DNA of 64,000 nucleotides from an uncultured Bacteriovoracaceae bacterium (GCA_937952395.1 CALFYV010000090.1:124001-188000), one strand, 5' to 3'. Numbered from the stretch's first letter, positions 15,356 to 24,931 are shown. Translations and numbers: made by a program. The notes: generated by a model from the letters alone, not told the origin.

Positions 15356-15694
15356 TTGCCAATTTATGAATTCCAATGCAAAGATTGTGATTTGATCTAT
15401 GAAGAACTAGTTTCCTTTGATAAAACCGGGAAATACAAGGGCGTTGTTTGTCCGAAGTGTGAATCGAAGAAAAAGTTCAAGCTAGTGAGTAATTCAAATT
15501 TCGCTTTTTCAAATCCTGAAGGCACAGACCGTTGGAATTCCGATAGCCAAGGACATGATTATCGGTTCAAATACAATCTGCCCAATGCTAAAGAAGAACG
15601 AAAAATGGCTGAAAAAACTTCGAAGGTTGGGAAAAAGCCATATAGAGATATTGACGACATTTCGCACGGTCGATATTTTGGTGAAGTTAAATGA
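15356..15694 (+). CDS. FmdB-type zinc-ribbon protein
   Basis: 112 aa. TTG start at 15356 is supported by GAGGAG 6 nt upstream and by the family-typical start MPIYEFQCKDCDL. Zinc ribbon: C-x-x-C at residues 8-11 and CPKCES later. The remainder (KNLP-like, DDISHGRYFGEVK) is unknown. FmdB ribbons regulate or tether in bacteria; in phages this resembles zinc-ribbon proteins of unknown role. Confidence 0.7.
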   Translation: MPIYEFQCKDCDLIYEELVSFDKTGKYKGVVCPKCESKKKFKLVSNSNFAFSNPEGTDRWNSDSQGHDYRFKYNLPNAKEERKMAEKTSKVGKKPYRDIDDISHGRYFGEVK

Positions 15695-15802
15695 TTTTTC
15701 GTTCTTGAATTCCAAATTTCTGTTTTTTGACATTGCTTTAAATTTGTCCTTCCGATAAGCTCACGAATGCTGAGCAAACCTCCCAGGCAAAGGAATAAAA
15801 TA

Positions 15803-17893
15803 ATGCAAGAAGTGACCAAAGAGCTTAATTGGCTATCCGAACAGTTTGATGCTTCTGAGTTTAAGACTCTTCATGAAGAGATGTCTTTCTCTGACTATGT
15901 AGATTCTGTTATCAGAAACCCCAAGCTGGCTCGTTCTGCCTATCAGCGTATCTATGATATGATCATGGATGAGGGGACCACTACCTTTAAGCGTTATCGT
16001 AAGACTTATACAAATTATAAATTCTTCGATGACGTTGATGTGCCAATTTTCGGATTAGAAGATACGTTGAATGAGTTGGTTCGTTTTATTCGTGGTGCCG
16101 CTGGCGGGTATGGCACTGAGAAGAGAATTCTTTTACTTCACGGTCCTGTTGGTTCTGCTAAATCAACAATCTGTCGCCTGTTGAAGAGAAAGATGGAAAA
16201 TTATAGTCGCACGGATGCTGGGGCTTGGTATACCTACAAATGGGTTAATCTTCCCATTGGGCAAGAAGATGGAATTTATACTCATACTTATGATGAGTGC
16301 CCAATGCACGACGATCCTTTGAAGTTAATTCCTATGAATATTCGTAGGAAACTCTTCACTCGCCTTAACGAAATTCATATGGAGCAAACTCCGGAGAAAG
16401 ATCGTCAGGCTCAATATACTCTCAAGTCTGAAGGTGAACTAAATCCTCGCTGCAAGAAATTCATGCAGGAATTGCTGTTGAAGTATGACGGCGATTGGAA
16501 GAAGGTTGTAGAAAACCACATCACTGTGGTTCGTAAAGTTTATTCCGAAGCGGATCGCATTGGAATTGCAACTTTTCAGCCCAAGGATGAGAAAAACCAG
16601 GATGCCACTGAGCTTACTGGCGATATTGATTACAGCAAGCTTCCTCACTTCGGGGCCGACTCTGATCCCCGTGCTTTCAACTTTGATGGTGAATTCTGTG
16701 TGGGCAATCGTGGCCTAACCGAATTCATCGAAATGTTGAAGCTCAGCAAAGAATTTCTTTATGATTTGCTGGGTGCCTCTCAAGAACGTTCGATCAAGCC
16801 GAAAAAGTTTGCTCAAATTTCGGTAGACGAAGTTCTCATTGGTCACACCAACGGCCCAGAGTATGAGAAACTTAAGAATGACCAGACGATGGAAGCATTG
16901 AGGGACCGCACGGTGAAAATCGATGTTCCTTATTTGCTACGCTGGTCAGACGAAATTCGTGTCCTATCTCAGGATTATGGACAAGATAAGGTGCGTCAAC
17001 ATATTGCCCCACACACAATTGAAATCGCTGCCCTGTGGGCAGTGTTGACCCGTCTTAAAAATGATAAAGACAATAAATTGTCTTTGGTCGAGAAGGCCAA
17101 GCTTTATGATGGCAAATATCTCCCAGGATATACTGAAGATACCGTAAAAGAATTACGGGACAAATATCCTGGAGAGGGCATGGACGCTGGTGTCTCGGCT
17201 CGTTATGTGCAAGATAAAATTTCAAATTGCCTTTCTTCGCACTATGATTACATTAACCCCTTTATGGTCTTGAACGAGATTCGTGACGGACTGAAACATT
17301 CTTCGTTGATTACCAACGAAGAAGATAAGGGCAAGTATGTTGAGTGTGTGGATGCGGTAATGAAGGAATTAGATCAAATTCTGAAGACCGAAGTGCAAAA
17401 GGCTTTAGTAGGTGACGAAGATGCCATCAACCGTCTTTGCACTAATTATATTGATAATGTTATCGCATTCATCAATGATTCTAAGGTCATCAATCCTTAC
17501 ACTCAGAAAGAGCAAGAGCCGGATGAACGCCTAATGCGTTCCATTGAAGAAAAGATTGATATTCCTGAGGTGGGCGTCGATGACTTCCGCCGCAGCATCG
17601 CAGCCTTCATTGGAACCTTGGCCCAAAAAGGTGAGAAGTTCAAGTGGGACAGTAATGTCGAACTAAAAGACGCCTTACAGGCTAAATTGTTCGAGGATAC
17701 CAAGGACCACATTAAACTTTCGGCCCTAAGCACCTCCGGTGCCAGTGTAGTTGAGCCAGACTTGCAAGAAAAAATCGATGCAATTAAGCAGCGTTTGATC
17801 AAGCAATATGGCTATAATTCGAAGTCTGCTGAAGATGTTCTAAACTACGTGGGCTCGATTTTCGCCCGAGGTGATGTGGCTGATGATGATTAA
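15803..17893 (+). CDS. prkA: PrkA-type serine protein kinase (AAA+)
   Basis: 696 aa. ATG at 15803 has AAAGGA 8 nt upstream. AAA+ N-terminal domain with Walker A GPVGSAKST (residues 114-122), Walker-B-like region FAQISVDEVLIGHTN, and the PrkA C-terminal kinase-like domain. Bacterial PrkA (YeaG) acts with YeaH and SpoVR/YcgB in stress and stationary-phase control; all three are here in order at 15803, 19922 and 21191. Codon use looks slightly more GC-rich than its neighbours. A terminator and a homing-type gene separate it from the other two. Confidence 0.88.
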   Translation: MQEVTKELNWLSEQFDASEFKTLHEEMSFSDYVDSVIRNPKLARSAYQRIYDMIMDEGTTTFKRYRKTYTNYKFFDDVDVPIFGLEDTLNELVRFIRGAAGGYGTEKRILLLHGPVGSAKSTICRLLKRKMENYSRTDAGAWYTYKWVNLPIGQEDGIYTHTYDECPMHDDPLKLIPMNIRRKLFTRLNEIHMEQTPEKDRQAQYTLKSEGELNPRCKKFMQELLLKYDGDWKKVVENHITVVRKVYSEADRIGIATFQPKDEKNQDATELTGDIDYSKLPHFGADSDPRAFNFDGEFCVGNRGLTEFIEMLKLSKEFLYDLLGASQERSIKPKKFAQISVDEVLIGHTNGPEYEKLKNDQTMEALRDRTVKIDVPYLLRWSDEIRVLSQDYGQDKVRQHIAPHTIEIAALWAVLTRLKNDKDNKLSLVEKAKLYDGKYLPGYTEDTVKELRDKYPGEGMDAGVSARYVQDKISNCLSSHYDYINPFMVLNEIRDGLKHSSLITNEEDKGKYVECVDAVMKELDQILKTEVQKALVGDEDAINRLCTNYIDNVIAFINDSKVINPYTQKEQEPDERLMRSIEEKIDIPEVGVDDFRRSIAAFIGTLAQKGEKFKWDSNVELKDALQAKLFEDTKDHIKLSALSTSGASVVEPDLQEKIDAIKQRLIKQYGYNSKSAEDVLNYVGSIFARGDVADDD

Positions 17894-17924
17894 TTAAATA
17901 TCTAAATTTGCCTGAAAAATAGAG

Positions 17925-17991
17925 CAAACCGCCATATATAACATTGTCGAGAAACACTTTCGGCAGTGGAAATATATGGCGGTTTGTTTTT
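17925..17991 (+). terminator. Rho-independent terminator after prkA
   Basis: CAAACCGCCATATAT (17925-17939) pairs perfectly over 15 bp with 17972-17986, followed by five T. The 32-nt loop can fold further (CATTG with CAGTG). It ends prkA transcription before the homing-type gene. Confidence 0.8.
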
Positions 17992-18003
17992 GGTAGTGGT
18001 AAA

Positions 18004-19602
18004 ATGAAAATATGCAGCAAGTGTAAATTAGAACTTCCTTTTGATTCATTTTCAAAGCACAGTCGATCTAAAGATGGTCTTTACTATTGTTGTAAGATTT
18101 GTAAGGCAAAGGAAGATCGAGAATATCGAGCAAGGCATCGAGACAAAATTAAAAAGAAGAAACATTTGTATTATGAGCAAAATAAAGATCATATAAAGTG
18201 TAAAACAGTAAGATATCAGAAACACAATCCTGATAAGGTTAAAGCTTATTCTAAAACAGCAAGAGAAAATCTAAAAATAGAAATATTTAATCATTATTGC
18301 AATTGCAATATTGAATGTAAAAATTGTGGGCAAAATCAATTGCATTTATTGACAGTTGATCATGTTAACGGTGGTGGTTCCCAACATAAGAGAAGGATCA
18401 AAAATCTTTATTCTTGGATTAAACGAAATAATTTTCCAGAAGGCTTTCAGGTTCTTTGTTGGAATTGTCAATTTAGAAAAAAGAATGAAGAGGCCAAGCC
18501 TGAAAACCCACAGCCCAATCAAATAAAACAAGCAGAGTATGTTAAAAACATTAAAAAAGAAGTTTTATCACACTATGGAACAACATGCTCCTGCGGAGAA
18601 TCAGATGATGTAGTTTTAACCTTAGATCATATAAATGACAACGGAGCAGAGCATAGAAAAAAATTAGGTCGCAGAGGTTTTAATTTTTATCTTTGGTTGA
18701 GAAAAAACAACTTTCCAAATGATCCGCCATTGCAAGTATTATGTGCTAATTGCCAATATGATAAGCACAATTTAAAACCTCGTTTATTTAACAGCGAAAC
18801 ACACCTCCCAGAACACAAAGTACATTTAGAAATTGCTTCTTGGTTAGATTCATTTGGTTTAAAGCTTGAAGATAAAACAATTGAGTATTGTGACTTTTTT
18901 TGGCACACACAAGTTCCTGAAAGGTATCATTATAATAAATACAAAGAATATTTAGAAAACAATGTTCAATTGATCACTATTTTTGAAGATGAATGGAATG
19001 ATAGACGTTCGCAATGTGAGTCTCATATTCTTTCTTTGTTTGGGATAAAAGAAAGAACCGTCTTTGCTAGAAAGTGTTCAATAGTTGATTTAAACAAAGT
19101 TGAATTTAACAAGTTTTGCGATGCTTATCATATTCAAGGTTCTAATAGACTGGGTTTAATTTTTTATGGACTGGAATTTAAAGGCGAGTTGTTGGGGGTT
19201 ATGTCGCTGGGACGGCACCACCGACAGGTTAAAACTTTAGTATTAGATCGTTTGTGTTTTAAACGAGGCGTGCAAATTCCAGGTGGCGCAAGCAAGCTTT
19301 TTAGCAGATGTATAGAATGGGCAAAAATAAATAATTATTCTGATATAATTAGCTTTTCTGATAATAGGTGGAGTTTAGGAGGGGTTTATAAAGCTTTAAA
19401 TTTTCAATTAGACAAAGAACTCCCACCAGACTATAGCTATGTAGATTTAAAAAATGGCGGGAAAAGATTATCCAAACAATCTCAGAAAAAGAAAAACACA
19501 AATTGTCCTTCTGGAATGACCGAAAAGGAATGGGCTTTAGAGCGAGGTTTGGTCCGAATTTGGGATTGTGGTAAAAAGAGATGGGTGTATAATATTCATT
19601 GA
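18004..19602 (+). CDS. homing-endonuclease-like protein with two HNH-type zinc domains
   Basis: 532 aa from ATG 18004 (MKICSKCKLELPF). Residues 4-33: zinc ribbon (CSKC ... CCKICK). Residues about 97-160 and 190-257: two related HNH-like modules, each with Cys pairs and a central LTVDHVNGGG or LTLDHINDNG, then VLCWNC or VLCANC. From about 258: a region ending LITIFEDEWNDR like phage Hef/VSR-type homing nucleases, then a GNAT-like C-terminus with VPGGASKL-type IPGGASKLFSRC and GLVRIWDCGKKRW. This domain order is typical of free-standing phage homing endonucleases. It sits inside the prkA-yeaH-spoVR set. Confidence 0.8.
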   Translation: MKICSKCKLELPFDSFSKHSRSKDGLYYCCKICKAKEDREYRARHRDKIKKKKHLYYEQNKDHIKCKTVRYQKHNPDKVKAYSKTARENLKIEIFNHYCNCNIECKNCGQNQLHLLTVDHVNGGGSQHKRRIKNLYSWIKRNNFPEGFQVLCWNCQFRKKNEEAKPENPQPNQIKQAEYVKNIKKEVLSHYGTTCSCGESDDVVLTLDHINDNGAEHRKKLGRRGFNFYLWLRKNNFPNDPPLQVLCANCQYDKHNLKPRLFNSETHLPEHKVHLEIASWLDSFGLKLEDKTIEYCDFFWHTQVPERYHYNKYKEYLENNVQLITIFEDEWNDRRSQCESHILSLFGIKERTVFARKCSIVDLNKVEFNKFCDAYHIQGSNRLGLIFYGLEFKGELLGVMSLGRHHRQVKTLVLDRLCFKRGVQIPGGASKLFSRCIEWAKINNYSDIISFSDNRWSLGGVYKALNFQLDKELPPDYSYVDLKNGGKRLSKQSQKKKNTNCPSGMTEKEWALERGLVRIWDCGKKRWVYNIH

Positions 19603-19618
19603 ATATAAAGGAGATATT

Positions 19619-19897
19619 ATGTATCCAAAAATTGTAACAAGAGAAGAATTTAATGAGGCTGTCGAAGCACTGTGGACAGAAATTGAATATCAAAATAATT
19701 TAGCTCGTCGTACATCTGATGAAGCCAAGGACGTTCCCGGTTTTGTGGTTTTAGGAAACCGCTATATTAGAAAAATAGAAGATGACTGGGCTGATCAACC
19801 GGGTCCAGTAGTGGAAGATGCCTTGCATGGATTGCGAAAAGTGGCTACCATATTTCTTCGTGGAATGGTTTATTGCGGCGTGAGACCTAGACAGTAA
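19619..19897 (+). CDS. unknown protein
   Basis: 92 aa. The ATG at 19619 has AAAGGAG 5 nt upstream, so it is preferred to in-frame starts inside the preceding gene. Acidic helical N-terminus (TREEFNEAVEALWTEIEYQ); Trp- and Pro-containing centre (DDWADQPGPVVEDAL). No family recognised. It precedes yeaH by 24 nt and may belong to that operon. Confidence 0.6.
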   Translation: MYPKIVTREEFNEAVEALWTEIEYQNNLARRTSDEAKDVPGFVVLGNRYIRKIEDDWADQPGPVVEDALHGLRKVATIFLRGMVYCGVRPRQ

Positions 19898-19921
19898 ACT
19901 CACCCTTAAAAAGAGAAAAAA

Positions 19922-21190
19922 ATGCCCCGCAGAATTGAAGAAGATCGTCGTGATTTCCGTGACAGGTATTCAGGACGAATTCGTAGTTCGCTTAAAAAAT
20001 TCATCAACAATGGGCGTATTTTTAGAACACGCCCAAATGGCGGTCATGTTCCTATTACAATTCCTAGGATGGATATTCCTCATATTGTTCATGGCAACAA
20101 TAAAGATGGAGTGGGCCGTGGTGGCGGGGAAGATGGAGATATAATCCAAAAAGGCCCTGAGAAAGGCAAAGGTAAAGGCAATAAAGGTGGCGATGGCACT
20201 CAAGAGGGAGTTGAAATCGCTTTGAATTTGGAAGATGTTTTGCAATTTCTACAACAAGAATTGCAACTTCCAAATCTAAAACCCAAACCAAATGAAGTGC
20301 TTGAAGAAGAAGAAATTAAATATACAAGCATTTCTTTGACAGGCCCTGAATCGTTACGTCATAATCGCCGCACCATGTTGCAAGCGTTAAAACGACAAGC
20401 GGCTGCCGGAAATCTTGATAAATTACATTGGATTCCCGGTTTTTCTCAGCCTGTGAAAATGATAACGCCAATCAACACAGATCGTCGTTATCGCCAATAT
20501 CGTGTTATTCAAAAACCTTCTAGTAATGCAGTAATATTCTTTGCTAGAGATGGTTCTGCTTCGATGGATGAATATAAATGCGATATTGTATCTGATATGT
20601 CGTGGTGGATTGACATTTGGATTAGACGGTTCTATGAGCGAGTTGAACGTTGTTATATTTGGCATGATACTTATGCTCAAGAATGTGATGAAAACAAATT
20701 TTATACATACCGCTATGGTGGTGGTACTAAATGTTCATCAGCATTCAAATTAATTGCCAAACAGTTTGAAAACAGATTTCCGCCCAACAAATGGAATATT
20801 TATGTTTTCTATTTTACTGATGGTGAAAACTGGAATGAAGATAACAACCAATTAATTAAAACTTTACACGAGAAATTCCCTCCAGAGGTTGTTAATTTAG
20901 TTGGAATTACCCAGGTAATGGCATATGGCTATGAAAACAGTCTTCGTCAACTTGTAATAAACGAGATGGCGGAAGGATCGTTAAAAGGGGCTAACAATAT
21001 AAAAACTACGGCGGTTGGCCCTGAAATGGCTGGTCCTTCTAATAATCAAAGTGTGACTAATTACAATCCTTGGGGCTGGGGACCAGGCCAATTGACCTCA
21101 GATGAGCGAGATGCTCAAATTAAAAGAGCAATTACTGATATTTTAGGAACTAATCAGTCTAAAAAAGCACGAGCACCAGAAGGTATTTAA
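19922..21190 (+). CDS. yeaH: YeaH-family protein (DUF444/UPF0229, von Willebrand A-like)
   Basis: 422 aa. N-terminus RRIEEDRRDFRDRY is characteristic; a Gly/Lys linker (GPEKGKGKGNKGGDG) follows, then a vWA-like domain with the metal-site motif ARDGSASMDEYK (about residue 208) and WNIYVFYFTDGENWNEDN. Bacterial YeaH is encoded next to PrkA and SpoVR; its mechanism is unknown. Stop and start with spoVR are directly adjacent (TAAATG), so translation is coupled. Confidence 0.88.
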   Translation: MPRRIEEDRRDFRDRYSGRIRSSLKKFINNGRIFRTRPNGGHVPITIPRMDIPHIVHGNNKDGVGRGGGEDGDIIQKGPEKGKGKGNKGGDGTQEGVEIALNLEDVLQFLQQELQLPNLKPKPNEVLEEEEIKYTSISLTGPESLRHNRRTMLQALKRQAAAGNLDKLHWIPGFSQPVKMITPINTDRRYRQYRVIQKPSSNAVIFFARDGSASMDEYKCDIVSDMSWWIDIWIRRFYERVERCYIWHDTYAQECDENKFYTYRYGGGTKCSSAFKLIAKQFENRFPPNKWNIYVFYFTDGENWNEDNNQLIKTLHEKFPPEVVNLVGITQVMAYGYENSLRQLVINEMAEGSLKGANNIKTTAVGPEMAGPSNNQSVTNYNPWGWGPGQLTSDERDAQIKRAITDILGTNQSKKARAPEGI

Positions 21191-22789
21191 ATGTCAAATG
21201 ATTTTCTGCATGGCAGTTCTTTGTTGCTAGGCGACAATACCGTTCCCGGCGTGCAAATTCCGGAAGAACTTAAGAAGTTAATTCCTGATATTTTCAAAGC
21301 CTGTAAGGATTTCGGTTTGGATTTTTATCCGACTGTTGTTCAAATGTTGGCTTATGATGAAATTAGTGAAATTGCTTCTTATGGTGGTTTTCCGGTTCGT
21401 TATCCCCATTGGAAATGGGGTATGGAATATGAGGAATTGCAGAAGGGTTATATGTACGGAATGCACCGTATATATGAATTAGTTATCAATACTAATCCAT
21501 GCTACATTTATTGTTTAGATTCCAATGCTCTTGTAGATAATGTTACTGTTATTGCTCATGCTTTAGGACACAATGATTTCTTTAAGAATAATATTTTCTT
21601 CTCCCCTACCAGTCAAAATATGATGAACCAATTGGCCAATCACGGCACAAGGGTTCGTAAATACATGGCTCGCTGGGGAAGGAGTAGAGTTACAGATTTC
21701 ATTGATCACTGTTTAAGAATTGAAACCCTTATTGATTTCAGCACAGCATGGGAAAAGAGAAAGGTAAAGCAAGTCACGATCAAAGATAGTAGAAAATATC
21801 GTCATCCAAGACGGTTGGAAACAGATCGTGATTACATGGAACCTTACATCAACACTGAAGAGTGGAAAAACAAACAAAAACAAAAAATTGAAAGAAAAGA
21901 TGCTTTTGATGAATTAGAGATTTTCAATAATCCCACCAAGAATATTATGGGATTTTTGCGTGATCATGCTCCGCTCAAAGCGTGGCAGTCAGATGTTTTG
22001 TCTATGTTATATCAAGAGGCTTTGTATTTTGCACCTCAAAGATTGACAAAAATGGCCAATGAAGGCTGGGCCAGTTTTGTTGATTACAACATTATGTGCA
22101 AATATGCTCTGTGCGGATTAGGTCAAAAAACTCCTGATTCTGGAATTATTCAATATTCCAAACACAAGATGGGTGTTTTAGGCGGCAAACATTCGACTAA
22201 TCCATATAAATTAGGTTTTTGTTTATTCCAAGATATTGAAGAGCGTTGGAATAAGGGCCGTTTTGGTACAGAATATGAAGAGTGTGATGATTTAGAGAAG
22301 AAGAGAAAATGGGATACAAATGTTGGGTTGGGACAAGAAAAGGTTTTTGAAGTTCGCAAGCATTATAATGATTTAACGATGCTGGCTGAATTCTTTACTC
22401 CTGAATTTTGCAATAAATATGAGTTTTTTAACTGGAAACGCCATCCAAATGGTGATATCATGTTAGAGAATCGCAATTTCAGGGAAATTAAAACTAAATT
22501 ACTCCGCAAATATGCGAATGGCGGCCTGCCAGAGATTTTCTTAGTTGATCCAAATCATCGTGGTAAAAGATATATGCTTCTCCAACATCGTTGGGAGGGT
22601 CAAACATTACTTCCAAAATATGTAGAAGCTGTAATGCAATCATTGTATTTCTTCTGGAACAATGATGTGTATCTTGCCACTAAAGACAAGGATGGAAATG
22701 AGATTGTTTGGGCTGCCTATGGTGTCGAAGATGGGCTTGTAGAATGCATGACACGGGAAAAATACGAAGAGTCAATGAAACGAAAATGA
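21191..22789 (+). CDS. spoVR: SpoVR/YcgB family protein
   Basis: 532 aa. Family features include FYPTVVQMLAYDEISEIAS, GGFPVRYPHWKWGMEYEELQ, and LAHALGHNDFFKNN-like IAHALGHNDFFKNNIFF. In Bacillus SpoVR is needed for spore cortex, in enterobacteria YcgB is co-expressed with YeaG/YeaH; the biochemical function is unknown. The length is normal for the family, so it appears intact. ATGA overlap with the following small gene. Confidence 0.92.
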   Translation: MSNDFLHGSSLLLGDNTVPGVQIPEELKKLIPDIFKACKDFGLDFYPTVVQMLAYDEISEIASYGGFPVRYPHWKWGMEYEELQKGYMYGMHRIYELVINTNPCYIYCLDSNALVDNVTVIAHALGHNDFFKNNIFFSPTSQNMMNQLANHGTRVRKYMARWGRSRVTDFIDHCLRIETLIDFSTAWEKRKVKQVTIKDSRKYRHPRRLETDRDYMEPYINTEEWKNKQKQKIERKDAFDELEIFNNPTKNIMGFLRDHAPLKAWQSDVLSMLYQEALYFAPQRLTKMANEGWASFVDYNIMCKYALCGLGQKTPDSGIIQYSKHKMGVLGGKHSTNPYKLGFCLFQDIEERWNKGRFGTEYEECDDLEKKRKWDTNVGLGQEKVFEVRKHYNDLTMLAEFFTPEFCNKYEFFNWKRHPNGDIMLENRNFREIKTKLLRKYANGGLPEIFLVDPNHRGKRYMLLQHRWEGQTLLPKYVEAVMQSLYFFWNNDVYLATKDKDGNEIVWAAYGVEDGLVECMTREKYEESMKRK

Positions 22790-23109
22790 GTCGCATTTCC
22801 GACCACCTTTTAAATATTACCTTAGATGGCCAATCAGTCCCAGTTTTGGAGTTTTTCAAACTGGACAATGATGGGTATGTTGAGGTTGTTGCGCCCAAGG
22901 AGGATGAAATACCAAGAATAGATATTTATTTATTGGTAAAAGAGTCCCGTATCTATGTCTGGGCTCAAAATGATGAGCAATTAGAAAAAATTAAAGATAG
23001 AATTTATAGTAAATTTAGCCCGTACACTAATAAGGAGTTTCATTTAATAGAAACTCAAACTACAAAATATGGCAAAATAAGGGAATTTACCTGTAGAATA
23101 TTAAATTAA
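22786..23109 (+). CDS. small gene coupled to spoVR, unknown
   Basis: 107 aa, ATGA overlap with the spoVR stop fixes the start. Beta-rich N-terminus (ITLDGQSVPVLEFFKLDNDGY) and helix EQLEKIKDRIYSKF. No known domain. Its tight coupling makes it a candidate partner of the PrkA/YeaH/SpoVR set. Confidence 0.6.
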   Translation: MSRISDHLLNITLDGQSVPVLEFFKLDNDGYVEVVAPKEDEIPRIDIYLLVKESRIYVWAQNDEQLEKIKDRIYSKFSPYTNKEFHLIETQTTKYGKIREFTCRILN

Positions 23110-23181
23110 GATTAAATATTTGAAATATAAGAATTTACGTCTTTTTTTAATTGGTATTTAGATTTATAATATCTTCCTAAG

Positions 23182-23207
23182 TTCTACTATAGTTTGGTAG
23201 AATTTTT
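23182..23207 (+). terminator. weak terminator before clpP
   Basis: TTCTAC (23182-23187) and GTAGAA (23197-23202) form a 6-bp stem with a 9-nt loop, followed by five T. The rest of 23110-23219 holds no gene. Confidence 0.5.
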
Positions 23208-23219
23208 AGGGAGATATAA

Positions 23220-23912
23220 ATGCCCACAAAGAAAAAGACGGAGTTAGATCAATTAATAAATGATATTCATTGTCACCATATAAATTATCACACCCGAGAT
23301 ATTTATCTTCATAGTTCTGGCTATGAGGATGGAGATTCTGAGAGGGGTGTGGAATTTAAAATGGCGACAACTTTTGTAAAGAATTTACATATTTTATTAA
23401 ACCAAAATGCAACTCTGCCCATTCTGGTGCATATGCATAGCATTGGTGGTGTTTGGAATGATGGAATGGCGATGTTCAATGCTATTCGATATTCTACGGC
23501 ACCAATAACTATTTTAGCTTATGCACAAGCCAGTTCTATGACAGGCATTTTGCTGCAAGCCGCCGACAGGCGAATTGTTACTCCTGACTGTGAATTTATG
23601 TTACATCACGGTTCAGTGTCATTGGAGGACAATTCAATAGCTGTTAGATCGGCAGTGGAAACTAATGAAAGATATTGCCGTCGAATGTTAGAAATATTTG
23701 CAAGACGAGCAAAAAATGCTCAATTCTTTAAGGAAAGAAAATATAGTGAAAGTAAAATTAAAAGCTATATCGACCGAAAAATTAAAGACAAAAGTGACTG
23801 GTATTTAGATGCTGAGGAGGCATTGTACTATGGTTTTGTTGATGAAATACTTGACAAACAAATAGATTTCGATCAGTTGCGAACTGTAACTAAATATAAA
23901 GGTAAAATATGA
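23220..23912 (+). CDS. clpP: ClpP-like serine protease
   Basis: 230 aa. ClpP/crotonase fold: VHMHSIGGVWNDGMAMFNAI, catalytic Ser in AYAQASSMTGILL, and His in CEFMLHHGSVS. GGGAGA lies 5-10 nt before the ATG. Phage ClpP-like proteins are either head-maturation proteases or Clp-type regulators; no portal or capsid gene adjoins, so a housekeeping or counter-host role is possible. ATGA overlap with the next gene. Confidence 0.85.
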   Translation: MPTKKKTELDQLINDIHCHHINYHTRDIYLHSSGYEDGDSERGVEFKMATTFVKNLHILLNQNATLPILVHMHSIGGVWNDGMAMFNAIRYSTAPITILAYAQASSMTGILLQAADRRIVTPDCEFMLHHGSVSLEDNSIAVRSAVETNERYCRRMLEIFARRAKNAQFFKERKYSESKIKSYIDRKIKDKSDWYLDAEEALYYGFVDEILDKQIDFDQLRTVTKYKGKI

Positions 23913-24604
23913 CAATTGATAATCTACACCATGAACATTTTCATAAACGACTGAATACTTCTGATAATTATACAAATGCTTTAATGCAACTTTTAAAAAA
24001 GAAAAAACATTTTAAAAGTTTCAGAAAAGCCACTAGAGAAGAAGACTTAGCAGGGATTGATTGGTGGGTTGTTTTTCCTGATGAAGATGAGGAATCTCCT
24101 ATTCAATTTAAACTAAGAGATAAAATGAAAGATATGCCATTAGTTAGATATCAGCCGTTTAGAGGAACCGATGATGAAACTACGGTGGAAGGTCGAGATT
24201 GGCGTGGATTACATGACAATGCTTCTAAATACTATTATGTGGCCATTAGAAATGGCACTGGATTTTGTCAAGCATATCGAATTACATCTAAGAAATTAAA
24301 AAAAATAGCTCGGAAGCTTGATAAAGAATGGAGTCAATCTGAAAAAGCTTTTGAAACCTTTCCGGTAGGATTTTTTGATTCAAAGCGAGTTCAAATGTGG
24401 TTGAAGAAAGGCATTTGGAACAAGTGTGTTTTCCGCACAGATGATGGAGAAATTTGGTGGAAGAAAAATAGAAATGAAGGGTTTCCCAAGTTTAACATGT
24501 ATATTCCCTATGACTACAAAGAATGGGAATGTAATTTTGATAGTAAAGATAGTGAATTTATAAAAAACAAAGTAAGCGAGGCTGATGCCTTAAGGAGTTC
24601 GTAA
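23909..24604 (+). CDS. unknown protein, possible PD-(D/E)XK nuclease
   Basis: 231 aa. The segment TREEDLAGIDWWVVFPDEDE followed by SPIQFKLRD has the spacing of a restriction-nuclease-like core (Asp, then Q-x-K replacing E-x-K), with MPLVRYQPFRG after it. Trp-rich C-terminus (GEIWWKKNRNEGF). The nuclease reading rests on this one pattern. Overlaps clpP by 4 nt. Confidence 0.5.
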   Translation: MTIDNLHHEHFHKRLNTSDNYTNALMQLLKKKKHFKSFRKATREEDLAGIDWWVVFPDEDEESPIQFKLRDKMKDMPLVRYQPFRGTDDETTVEGRDWRGLHDNASKYYYVAIRNGTGFCQAYRITSKKLKKIARKLDKEWSQSEKAFETFPVGFFDSKRVQMWLKKGIWNKCVFRTDDGEIWWKKNRNEGFPKFNMYIPYDYKEWECNFDSKDSEFIKNKVSEADALRSS

Positions 24605-24822
24605 TGTCCGATGTAGAGTTATTTTTGACAGATGAGTTTGTTTCTTTTGCAAAAAAAATTTCTGAAGTTTTAGATAAAAAGAAAGCTAAAGAAGCTGAGA
24701 TGAAGCAGCTTTATAGTCAATTTAAAGATGATCTAAAAGAATTAGAAGCCGAGGCTGCCGTACTTTATCAGGAATGGGAAAATTTTAAAGCTGGCAGATC
24801 GTCTGGTGAAGTTTCAGAATAG
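24604..24822 (+). CDS. coiled-coil protein
   Basis: 72 aa. After LTDEFVSFAKKISEVL, nearly all is a charged heptad repeat (KKKAKEAEMKQLYSQF, DDLKELEAEAAVLYQEW). One-base overlap with the previous stop. Function unknown. Confidence 0.55.
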   Translation: MSDVELFLTDEFVSFAKKISEVLDKKKAKEAEMKQLYSQFKDDLKELEAEAAVLYQEWENFKAGRSSGEVSE

Positions 24823-24893
24823 TCTATTGACATTTATTAGCAGTTAAGTTAAATATAATTCATGGTTGACATTATTTCAAAAAATGGAGGTAA

Positions 24894-24931
24894 AAAGGTG
24901 GAGATTGTCGGTTTCGAACATCTCCACCTTT
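24894..24931 (+). promoter_or_regulatory. 12-bp hairpin across the dnaE start and take-off codon
   Basis: AAAGGTGGAGAT (24894-24905) pairs perfectly with ATCTCCACCTTT (24920-24931). The left arm holds the GTG start, the right arm holds the CTT codon and the first T of the in-frame TAG. The 14-nt loop has a small TCG/CGA pairing. No T-run follows, so it is not a normal terminator. Confidence 0.8.

Noticed and set aside
15727..15760. TTGACA as a -35 box for prkA
   Set aside because: No acceptable -10 box at 16-18 bp spacing; the nearest candidate is 21 bp away.
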